Source: Gp6-AA40 sp050742535 (GTDB taxonomy: Bacteria; Acidobacteriota; Vicinamibacteria; Vicinamibacterales; UBA2999). From it: 8,599 bases of DNA. The DNA lies in the NCBI GenBank assembly GCA_050742535.1, contig JBOGIQ010000264.1:1-8599 (forward strand). Direction: 5' to 3'. Made by a program: the position numbers and the translations under genes. This document shows, in pieces, positions 1 through 5,378 of this stretch. The first letter of the stretch is position 1. The number at the start of each line of letters is the position of its first letter. The notes beneath the pieces were generated by a model. That model was not told where the DNA came from, searched no databases, and was given only the letters and a program-made list of their open reading frames with translations.

Positions 1-5
1 CATAT

Positions 6-40
6 ACCCAGGCGACCCAGGCTACCCAGGCCACCCAGCT
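6..40. repeat. 9-bp tandem repeat, about four copies
   Basis: Four consecutive units begin at 6, 15, 24 and 33: ACCCAGGCG, ACCCAGGCT, ACCCAGGCC and a shortened ACCCAGCT. Only the last base of the unit varies. The array ends 7 bp before the ATG of the hydrolase gene at 48. It is in frame with that gene and would read as repeated Thr-Gln-Ala, but no stop separates the two before the window edge, so whether it is translated cannot be decided here. The family's usual N-terminus (M-x-S-L-G-H) favours the ATG at 48, which makes the array a leader or intergenic repeat. Confidence 0.75.
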
Positions 41-47
41 ACACGGC

Positions 48-1053
48 ATGGCCAGCCTCGGTCACATCGCTGTCGGCGCCGCTGCGTCGCGGGTTTACCG
101 CGCGGCGCCGCTCGAGCGGCCATCGCCTGCGGTGGTCGTGTGCTGGTCCGCCTTGTCTTTCGTGCCGGACGCCGACGTCATCGGCTTCAGTCTGAGCGTG
201 CCGTATGAGGCGGCCTGGGGACATCGTGGCGCGACGCACTCCTTTGTCTTCGCGCTTGTGATCGGTGTCGCCGCGGGAATCGCGGCGCGACTGCTTCGAC
301 GCGCAGCGATCCGGACCGGCGCCATGGCGGCCGTGGTTGTCGCCAGCCATCCACTTCTCGACACCCTGACGGACGGCGGCCTTGGCTGCGCGCTGTTCTG
401 GCCCTTTGACGGCACGCGCCATTTCGCGCCCTGGCGGCCGATACCCCGTCTCACCGATCGGGCTGGCGTTTTTCTCGCGGTTTGGACTGACGGTGGCGAT
501 GTGGGAAGCCTTCATCTTCGCGCCTCTCTGGCGGTATGCGCTTCGGGGGCGGGGCGCAGTCTCGACGCGTGCGATTGCGCTTCGCCGAGCCGGAGCGGCC
601 CTGTGGATCGTCGTACTGTGGCTGCTGACGTCAACCGACCCGTTCCGCGAGCGTATCGTTGCGGCCGTGCTCGGTGACACCACCGAATATGCGCCAGGAT
701 TCTCCGAAGAAGCGTTTGCCGGCATCGGTCGGCATCAAACAGACGTGTCCGTACGCGCGCGGCTTGGCGAGCCGTTCCGCGAATTCATGTCCTTCGGAGC
801 GGATGCGAAGGTGTGCGCGCAGGTGGGATTGTCCGGCGGAATCGTCGAGGATGCGTATCCTCCTGACGCGTGTCTGCGGCGCGGCGTTCGCGCGGGGCTG
901 CCCAGGCAGGCGGTCATCGAAGCGCTTGGCCGCCCCGAGAGCGCATGCGCGGTCTACAGTCGAGGCCGGGACGGCGGGTTTTTCAGCCGCCGCCGCGTGT
1001 GCTTTGTCAACGGGCGCGTTGCCGAAGTGTTCCGCCGCTGGGTCCGCGACTAA
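48..1053 (+). pseudogene. YdjM/DUF457-type inner-membrane metal-dependent hydrolase, split by a one-base frameshift
   Basis: Family: YdjM/DUF457 integral-membrane putative metal-dependent hydrolases, exact reaction unknown. The first frame starts at ATG 48 (MASLGH) and shows the expected polar residues: H6, P-D41-A-D43, GHRGATHS with H59 and H64, and HPLLDTLTDGG with H101, D105 and D109, between hydrophobic segments. It proceeds to W-R-P-I-P at residues 129-133, where this family normally continues V-S-P-I-G. That continuation is present, but one frame over, from 448. Dropping one C from the CCCC run at 444-447 joins the frames into 334 residues ending at TAA 1051-1053. As written, the first frame runs on to 677 as 209 residues with an unrelated tail. 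The second part adds membrane segments and a soluble tail with two BamE/SmpA-like motifs (about 712-786 and 868-1050). There is no convincing ribosome binding site. The lesion could be a real mutation or an assembly error; all other parts look intact. Confidence 0.85.
444..447 (+). other. frameshift site in a CCCC run
   Basis: The sequence ATACCCCGTCTCACCG reads I-P-R-L-T in the upstream frame. With one C fewer it reads I-P-V-S-P-I-G, the conserved continuation of the YdjM/DUF457 family. The two open frames overlap here (first frame 48-677, second frame open through 382-1053), so the site is located by homology, not by a stop codon. Confidence 0.8.
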
Positions 1054-1110
1054 GACGTGACCGACTTTCGCCTTGGTGAAGAAATCCCCTGGTCGGGACG
1101 TCTAACGGCC

Positions 1111-1716
1111 ATGCGCCAATTCGCCGTTGCACTCGCATTCTCGGTCGCGACGATGACTGCGCAGGAACCTGCGCGGTCCGGCGGCCCGCTGCGGCCGCTC
1201 GCGCTGCCTGCGCTCGGGGACGGCCAGTCGTGTCCAATTGCCACCGGTACGAAGGCGGTGCCTCCGTCGCCGCGGATCTTTGGCGGGCCGTTCTGGTGGG
1301 GTACCGGCCCTGCGTACGTCGGGCTCTTGTGGACGAGCGGGGATCAAGGAAGATTCAGCCTCGCGCCGATTCCGATCGAGAACGGGATGCGCCGGGCGAA
1401 GACGGCGTTTGTCGCCGACCCGTCGTACTCAGGCGTCATCGAGGTTCGCGGCGGTTCACTTCGCCGCGATCGGCGGCCGCTGATTTTCGGGCAGGGCGGT
1501 GCGCCCGACGGTGAGCTGATGCGTCTGACCGCCCCGCACGTGCTCGACGCCGGCTGGGTCGACGGCACCGGTGTGCGGCAACCGAATTTGCCCGCCCTTA
1601 CTGGTCGCGAATGGTCGTTCTGGCCGGCGTCCACGTGGATTCCCGGGCCGGGCTGCTATGGCATCCAGCTGGACACGCCGCAACGCTCGTCCCTGGTCGT
1701 CTTCGAAGCACTCTAA
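1111..1716 (+). CDS. exported protein of unknown function
   Basis: This 201-residue protein is not recognised. The ATG at 1111 is preferred because it places a typical signal peptide at the very N-terminus: MRQ followed by a hydrophobic stretch (FAVALAFSVATMT), with likely cleavage near A-Q-E. The same frame is open upstream to a GTG at 1057, just after the preceding stop, but starting there would bury the signal and shows no ribosome binding site. The mature part is rich in Gly, Pro and Trp. It ends with S-T-W-I-P-G-P-G-C-Y-G-I-Q-L-D and then S-L-V-V-F-E-A-L, a pattern reminiscent of C-terminal beta-strands in small extracytoplasmic beta-sandwich proteins; that reading is an inference. It starts 57 bp after the hydrolase gene on the same strand and may be co-transcribed with it. 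Confidence 0.7.
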   Translation: MRQFAVALAFSVATMTAQEPARSGGPLRPLALPALGDGQSCPIATGTKAVPPSPRIFGGPFWWGTGPAYVGLLWTSGDQGRFSLAPIPIENGMRRAKTAFVADPSYSGVIEVRGGSLRRDRRPLIFGQGGAPDGELMRLTAPHVLDAGWVDGTGVRQPNLPALTGREWSFWPASTWIPGPGCYGIQLDTPQRSSLVVFEAL

Positions 1717-1731
1717 GCGCGTGTGTGCGCA

Positions 1732-1747
1732 CTCGTTCCGGAACGAG
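1732..1747. repeat. perfect 16-bp palindrome (CTCGTTCCGGAACGAG)
   Basis: An uninterrupted two-fold symmetric sequence centred between 1739 and 1740. After a single mismatch it extends by three more pairs (CGC at 1728-1730 with GCG at 1749-1751). It begins 15 bp after the stop of the exported protein and about 145 bp before the DUF6152 start, in the only sizeable gap of this part. No T-run follows, so it does not look like a standard intrinsic terminator. A dimeric repressor operator is possible, and so is a simple folded 3' end; nothing in the sequence identifies the binding protein. Confidence 0.6.
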
Positions 1748-1880
1748 CGCGGACTGGACCAGCCCGGCAGGCCACCGTAGATGCCCGCGTGCACGGACGT
1801 GTTTGACGGTCGTGTTCAGCGGGCCGGATAATCCGCCAGAGGCGAGCCAACCCGCGCCGTGCCGGCAACGTCAAAGCAGC

Positions 1881-1886
1881 GGGGAG
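1881..1886 (+). promoter_or_regulatory. ribosome binding site for the DUF6152 gene
   Basis: GGGGAG lies 5 bases before the ATG at 1892. It decides between this ATG and the GTG at 1859 in the same frame, and agrees with the signal peptide beginning at 1892. Confidence 0.65.
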
Positions 1887-1891
1887 CGATC

Positions 1892-2302
1892 ATGACCAGA
1901 ATCCCGATAGCACTCTGCATTGCGCTCGTGGCCGCCGCCGGCGCACACGCGCACCACTCCTTTGCCGCGTACTACTTTGAAGAGCAGACAGTGACGATCG
2001 AGGGATCCGTCACCGAGTTCGAGTACCGTTCACCCCACGCGTGGCTGCACGTGCTCGCTCCTGACGCCGATGGCCAGATGCAGCGCTTCTCGGCCGAATG
2101 GGCCAACCCGCAGCGGTTGGCGCGCGATGGTGTAACCGTGGATCGACTCCAGCCAGGCGATGTCGTCCGCATCACCGGGAGCCCTGGCCGCACCGCATCG
2201 GAACGGAAGATTCACCTCAAACGCATCGAGCGGCCGGCGGACGGCTGGACCTGGGGCGGGATGGGGCGCGGAGGAAGAGGCGGAGGCAGGCAGCGCCGCT
2301 GA
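1892..2302 (+). CDS. DUF6152 family exported protein
   Basis: A 136-residue protein with an N-terminal signal peptide (MTRIPIALCIALVAAAGAHA) and predicted cleavage after A20, so the mature protein begins H-H-S-F, the hallmark start of DUF6152. The body continues with the family's small beta-rich fold: V-T-I-E-G-S-V-T-E-F, then P-H-A-W-L-H-V near residue 50, then a G-D-V-V-R-I-T-G strand, suggesting an OB-like periplasmic domain. No enzyme activity is established for the family, which is abundant in Acidobacteriota and some Proteobacteria. The last 20 residues are rich in Gly and Arg (GMGRGGRGGG), a tail also seen in relatives, where it is probably disordered. The ATG has a good GGGGAG site. 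Its last 91 bp overlap, tail to tail, the minus-strand zinc-ribbon gene. A palindrome about 145 bp upstream might control it. Confidence 0.85.
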   Translation: MTRIPIALCIALVAAAGAHAHHSFAAYYFEEQTVTIEGSVTEFEYRSPHAWLHVLAPDADGQMQRFSAEWANPQRLARDGVTVDRLQPGDVVRITGSPGRTASERKIHLKRIERPADGWTWGGMGRGGRGGGRQRR

Positions 2303-2550
2303 TCCGCGACTCGCACGGTCAGACGGCGCGCGTCAGCGCTATCCTCCTGCGGCGATCGGTCGAACAGCCACCACTGGTGCCCGCAAGCGCTGCACCTGAA
2401 CTCCAGCACGCCGTCGCCGGTCTGTACGTCGGCCGCTCGCCGGTGACACTTCGGGCACGGGATTTCTGCGCCCCGAGATGCGGACGCCGGTGCGTCCTTT
2501 TCTGTCACGCCAGCCTGCGATTTTACGCGTTGCGCCGTCCACTCGTACAT
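2212..2550 (-). CDS. small zinc-ribbon protein
   Basis: A 112-residue minus-strand protein. Its core is a zinc ribbon: C32-P-K-C35 and, 17 residues on, C53-S-A-C56 followed by G-H-Q-W-W. Two CxxC knuckles of this spacing bind one zinc ion; such small ribbons occur in nucleic-acid binding or regulatory proteins, and no specific role can be given. The C-terminal third is Pro/Arg-rich (PPPLPPRPIPP) and lies antisense to the Gly/Arg tail of DUF6152, so it may be little more than read-through of that strand. The ATG at 2550 is 17 bp from the divergent DUF2461 ATG; a weak AGGCG lies about 10 bp upstream. The ribbon itself is convincing; the exact start and the value of the tail are uncertain. Confidence 0.6.
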   Translation of the reverse strand: MYEWTAQRVKSQAGVTEKDAPASASRGAEIPCPKCHRRAADVQTGDGVLEFRCSACGHQWWLFDRSPQEDSADARRLTVRVADQRRCLPPPLPPRPIPPQVQPSAGRSMRLR

Positions 2551-2567
2551 GTCCAGAATACGCCTCG

Positions 2568-3188
2568 ATGGCGGACGAGTTCAGCGGCTTCACGCGCAAT
2601 GCCTTCGCATTCTGGAAGGGCCTCGAACGGAACAACAATCGCGAGTGGTTCCAGGCGCACAAGGACCGCTACGAACAGGCGGTCCGCCGCCCGATGCAGC
2701 TGCTGATCGAAGAGCTGGCGCCGCTCTACGGACGCGGCCGGCTGTCGCGCATCAACAAGGACATGCGGTTCGCAAAAGAGAAGCCGTACAAGAACTATCT
2801 CGCCACGGGCCTTGCCGGCAGCTACATTTCCTTGTCGAAAGAAGGTTTGTGGGTGGGCACCGGAATGTATAAACCGGAACCCGCAGCGCTGCGGCAATTA
2901 CGTGAGGCGATCGCGGACGACGCCTCGGGTCAGCAACTCACGAGGGTCATCGCAGCGCTGCGGCGGAAGGGCTTCGAGGTCGATACCCATGCGCGGCTCG
3001 AGAAACCACCGCGCGGTTTCGACGCGGCGCATCCACGCGCCGACCTCCTGTGCATGAAAGACATTTACGTCGGCAGATTATTCGGCCCTGAAGACGTATC
3101 GTCGGCAGACGTCCTTCGTGGTGTGGCGAAGGCGATCGGGGAGCTGGAGCCGTTTCGTGTCTGGCTGCGCACGTACGTCCGCGGCTGA
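2568..3188 (+). CDS. DUF2461 (TIGR02453) family protein
   Basis: A 206-residue protein matching DUF2461 over its whole length. It opens F-S-G-F-T-R-N-A-F-A-F-W, then the signature N-N-N-R-E-W-F (residues 22-28) with Y35, then I-N-K-D-M-R-F (62-68) followed by K-E-K-P-Y-K-N-Y. A central G-S-Y-I-S-L-S...G-L-W-V-G-T-G-M-Y segment matches the family's conserved strand pair. The biochemical function of DUF2461 is not established; it is widespread and cytoplasmic. The ATG at 2568 is chosen because the family starts there; an in-frame start at 2478 would add 30 unrelated residues lying antisense to the zinc-ribbon gene. No ribosome binding site is evident. A hairpin repeat follows the stop directly. 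Its promoter would have to lie inside the divergent zinc-ribbon gene. Confidence 0.9.
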   Translation: MADEFSGFTRNAFAFWKGLERNNNREWFQAHKDRYEQAVRRPMQLLIEELAPLYGRGRLSRINKDMRFAKEKPYKNYLATGLAGSYISLSKEGLWVGTGMYKPEPAALRQLREAIADDASGQQLTRVIAALRRKGFEVDTHARLEKPPRGFDAAHPRADLLCMKDIYVGRLFGPEDVSSADVLRGVAKAIGELEPFRVWLRTYVRG

Positions 3189-3189
3189 G

Positions 3190-3207
3190 GTCCGCCTGAA
3201 GGCGGAC
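3190..3207. repeat. hairpin repeat GTCCGCC-TGAA-GGCGGAC
   Basis: A perfect 7-bp stem (3190-3196 with 3201-3207) and a TGAA loop. It starts 2 bp after the DUF2461 stop and ends 13 bp before the kinase ATG. From memory, palindromes of this form followed by ACTACG occur many times between genes in Vicinamibacteria-like genomes, so I read it as a copy of a dispersed REP-like element. There is no T-run on either strand, but it could still stabilise the 3' end of the upstream message. Confidence 0.65.
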
Positions 3208-3220
3208 ACTACGTAAGCGC

Positions 3221-4810
3221 ATGCCTTCCACCCAGCACCAGACGCTCGTCGTCGCGAACGACAGGACGACCTCGGTGGCCGATCGCGCGACGACAGGATT
3301 GCCCGACGATCTGCTGGGCCGCGCGGCCACCCGGCTGCAGATTCTCGCGTGGCTCTACGCCTTCATGTTTTTCATGGCGGCGTACGTTTCGCAGCTCCTG
3401 ATTCCAGGCGCATGGGAGGTCCTCGTGCAGCGCCCGCTCAACTGGGTGCCCGGAGTCCTTTCGATCGCCGCCGCCGTGTTGGTGGCGCTGGCGATCCGCG
3501 TCGTCCCCCTGCGGCCTGCGGTGGTCACGGCGGTTGCCTTGATTTTCGAAGTCGTCGGCAGTTACGGAATCGCGGCGGCGGAGTTTCTGCACCCTCTCGG
3601 GCTGACCGGCAACGAGTCCTGGATCGGCCTGTCGTGGGTCGCAGTCTGGATGCTGCTCTTCAACGTCGTCGTCCCGACCGTGCCGCGTGTTGCCATCATC
3701 GCGGCGCTGATGTCGGTGACATCGGTACCGGCCATGGTGCTGCTCTCGATGTCGATGTTTCCGATGCCGGTGTGGCCGGGCGGCGTGAGCATCTTCTTTG
3801 CCTTTGGGTTCCCCTACGTGCTCGTGGTGATCATGGCGTATGTCGGCGCGCGCATTGTCTATAACCTCGGCACCGAGGTGACGCGCGCACGTCAACTGGG
3901 GAGCTATCGCCTCGAGGAACGGCTCGGCCAGGGCGGCATGGGCGAAGTCTGGAGAGCCAGTCATCGCCTGCTCGCCCGGCCGGCGGCGATCAAGTTGATC
4001 AAGGCGCGAGGAGCAGCCGACGCCGGGGGCGCGGACGACATGCGGCGGCGATTCGAGCGCGAAGCGCAGGTGATCGCACAGCTTCGATCGCCGCACACGG
4101 TGACGCTCTTTGACTACGGCATCGCCGATGACGGGGCCTGCTACTACGTGATGGAGCTACTGGACGGGATTGATGCCGACACGTTGATCAAACGCTTCGG
4201 CCCGATCTCCGCGGAACGCGTCGTTCATATCGTCCGGCAGATGTGTCACTCGCTGTCCGAGGCCGAATCACACGGGCTCGTGCACCGGGATATCAAGCCG
4301 GCGAACATCTTTCTCTGCCGCTACGGCGAGGACCACGATTTCGTCAAAGTGCTCGACTTCGGGATTGCGAAAGTCGTGCATGCGCCGTCCGCGGAGACCG
4401 AGATGGCGCTGACGGTACCCAATCTGATTCATGGCACGCCGGCCTTCATCGCCCCCGAGCAGGCGCTGGGCAGCACGGATGTGGACGCCCGAGCAGACAT
4501 CTACTCGACCGGATGCGTGGCGTACTGGCTCCTGACGGGACAGCTGGTGTTCAGCGCCGACACGCCGATGAAGCTGCTGATGGCGCACGCCCATACGCCG
4601 GCCGATCCGCCATCGATGAGGACCGAGATGCCGATTCCACCGGAACTCGATGCGCTGGTGCTTTCATGCCTGGCGAAGGATCGAGCGCTGCGGCCGCAGT
4701 CGGCGCGTGAGCTGGTGGCACGGCTCGACGCTATCGCGCTGTCGCGCGACTGGAACGAGCCACGCGCCCGCACGTGGTGGAACGAGCATCTGCCGCCTGC
4801 CGCGGGCTGA
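3221..4810 (+). CDS. membrane Ser/Thr protein kinase with N-terminal six-segment membrane domain
   Basis: A 529-residue Hanks-type kinase with its membrane part first. Six hydrophobic segments lie at about 40-61, 76-95, 100-121, 134-152, 157-177 and 189-213, followed by a short linker and a cytoplasmic kinase domain from about 227. The catalytic set is complete: glycine loop L235-G-Q-G-G-M-G-E-V243, A-I-K258, H355-R-D357-I-K359-P-A-N362, D379-F-G and A411-P-E413, with a G-T-P-A-F-I activation segment that has Thr and Ser candidates. The domain ends near 505, and no PASTA or other C-terminal sensor follows. The usual PknB order (kinase, one membrane helix, outer sensor) is thus reversed. Related acidobacterial kinases share this layout, so it is probably a family trait; the membrane part may sense a membrane or outside signal (inference). 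ATG 3221 lacks a clear ribosome binding site; a GTG at 3275 is an alternative that keeps every domain. Confidence 0.93.
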   Translation: MPSTQHQTLVVANDRTTSVADRATTGLPDDLLGRAATRLQILAWLYAFMFFMAAYVSQLLIPGAWEVLVQRPLNWVPGVLSIAAAVLVALAIRVVPLRPAVVTAVALIFEVVGSYGIAAAEFLHPLGLTGNESWIGLSWVAVWMLLFNVVVPTVPRVAIIAALMSVTSVPAMVLLSMSMFPMPVWPGGVSIFFAFGFPYVLVVIMAYVGARIVYNLGTEVTRARQLGSYRLEERLGQGGMGEVWRASHRLLARPAAIKLIKARGAADAGGADDMRRRFEREAQVIAQLRSPHTVTLFDYGIADDGACYYVMELLDGIDADTLIKRFGPISAERVVHIVRQMCHSLSEAESHGLVHRDIKPANIFLCRYGEDHDFVKVLDFGIAKVVHAPSAETEMALTVPNLIHGTPAFIAPEQALGSTDVDARADIYSTGCVAYWLLTGQLVFSADTPMKLLMAHAHTPADPPSMRTEMPIPPELDALVLSCLAKDRALRPQSARELVARLDAIALSRDWNEPRARTWWNEHLPPAAG

Positions 4811-4841
4811 CCGGCCTCGCGACCTTTATCTCTTCCGGCAG

Positions 4842-4866
4842 ACCCGGCGATTCAATCCCGCCGGGT
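4842..4866 (+). other. GC-rich hairpin after the kinase gene
   Basis: ACCCGGCG (4842-4849) pairs perfectly with CGCCGGGT (4859-4866) around a 9-base loop. It starts 31 bp after the kinase stop and ends 39 bp before the glycine-zipper ATG. No T-run follows, so termination is uncertain; it could protect the kinase transcript or be chance in GC-rich DNA. Confidence 0.4.
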
Positions 4867-4893
4867 GGCGACCCACTTGCAACCGTCTCGGGC

Positions 4894-4899
4894 AGGAGG
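4894..4899 (+). promoter_or_regulatory. ribosome binding site AGGAGG for the glycine-zipper gene
   Basis: A perfect AGGAGG with a 6-base spacer to ATG 4906. It supports initiation there over the upstream in-frame start at 4774, which lies inside the kinase gene. It could be fortuitous if the gene is a truncated remnant, because the same bases would encode a Gly-Arg-Arg-Gly segment in a longer protein. Confidence 0.6.
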
Positions 4900-4905
4900 G
4901 GACAG

Positions 4906-5292
4906 ATGACCCTGGATCTCGAATCGGTCACCTTGAACGGCCGGCGTTACGCCGTGGTCGCGGACCCGAGTACGGTCGGGACATCCGGTCGCGTCGAGTC
5001 CGGAGCACGGACGATCGGTGCGAATCGGGATACGGCGGTCTACGTGGGTGGAGGTGCGCTGCTCGGCACCATCATCGGCGCGATCACCGGCGGAGGCGAA
5101 GGCGCCGCGATCGGCGCGGCGGTCGGGGCCGGAGCGGGCGCTGCCACGCAAATCGTGACGAAAGGGAAATCGGTCTATCTGCCGGCGGAGTCGCTTGTGA
5201 CCTTCCGCCTGGCGCGCCGGCTCACGGTTGACGTCGAAGACACCGGTTTCGATCGCGACAGTCGCCACTACCATCGGGACTACGGACGATAG
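4906..5292 (+). CDS. glycine-zipper protein, apparently lacking the family's N-terminal half
   Basis: A 128-residue protein starting T-L-D-L-E-S-V-T-L-N-G-R-R-Y. Around residues 47-80 it has a run of small residues with G-x-x-x-G spacing (GGGALLGTIIGAITGGGEGA and on), a glycine zipper able to pack in or on membranes. It then ends the domain with I-V-T-K-G-K-S-V-Y-L-P-A-E-S-L-V-T-F-R-L. This matches, from memory, the C-terminal half of longer acidobacterial exported proteins that begin with a signal peptide and another beta-rich domain and reach this point through a T-L-D-L-x-S-V-T-V-N-G-R-R stretch. Here that half is absent: upstream lies the kinase gene, and the frame reaches only to 4774. 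So no secretion signal is seen. The last 22 residues are charged and rich in Asp, Arg and His. It may be a truncated gene kept alive by a perfect AGGAGG, or a decaying remnant; function unknown. Confidence 0.7.
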   Translation: MTLDLESVTLNGRRYAVVADPSTVGTSGRVESGARTIGANRDTAVYVGGGALLGTIIGAITGGGEGAAIGAAVGAGAGAATQIVTKGKSVYLPAESLVTFRLARRLTVDVEDTGFDRDSRHYHRDYGR

Positions 5293-5327
5293 GCCGTTGG
5301 GTTACTTAGGTAGCTCGATTGTTGTGG

Positions 5328-5348
5328 GGCGAGCCTTTCAGGCTCGCC
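5328..5348. repeat. hairpin GGCGAGCC-TTTCA-GGCTCGCC between converging genes
   Basis: A perfect 8-bp stem with a 5-base loop, starting 36 bp after the glycine-zipper stop. A second hairpin follows 3 bp later. The pair sits between two genes that converge, where it could end or protect both transcripts. Its design (GC stem with a TTTCA loop) resembles the dispersed intergenic palindrome at 3190-3207, whose opposite strand carries a TTCA loop. Confidence 0.6.
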
Positions 5349-5351
5349 TCG

Positions 5352-5368
5352 CGAACCCGCAGGGTTCG
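5352..5368. repeat. hairpin CGAACCC-GCA-GGGTTCG next to the OPT gene end
   Basis: A perfect 7-bp stem with a 3-base loop, 10 bp beyond the stop of the minus-strand transporter gene. With the hairpin at 5328-5348 it forms a double structure in an 86-bp convergent gap. There is no T-run on the minus strand beyond it, so this is not a textbook intrinsic terminator. Confidence 0.55.
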
Positions 5369-5378
5369 GCCACACTCT

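Noticed and set aside
444..447. Programmed ribosomal frameshifting in the hydrolase gene
   Set aside because: The run of four C is short, and I see no slippery heptamer or clear downstream structure. A mutation or sequence error is simpler.
39..725. A 228-codon minus-strand open frame opposite the hydrolase
   Set aside because: It has no recognisable domain and is Arg/Ala-rich, whereas the plus strand carries the YdjM/DUF457 motifs in both halves.
2478..2567. An upstream in-frame start for DUF2461
   Set aside because: The added 30 residues do not resemble the family and lie opposite the zinc-ribbon gene; the family's own N-terminus fits ATG 2568.
2339..2662. A second minus-strand frame beside the zinc ribbon
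   Set aside because: It lacks the paired CxxC motifs and is Arg-rich; it is the out-of-frame shadow of the zinc-ribbon gene and of DUF2461.
3209..4096. A 295-codon minus-strand open frame opposite the kinase
   Set aside because: Its composition (His, Arg, Asp, Gln) is that of an antisense shadow, and the kinase on the other strand has every catalytic motif.
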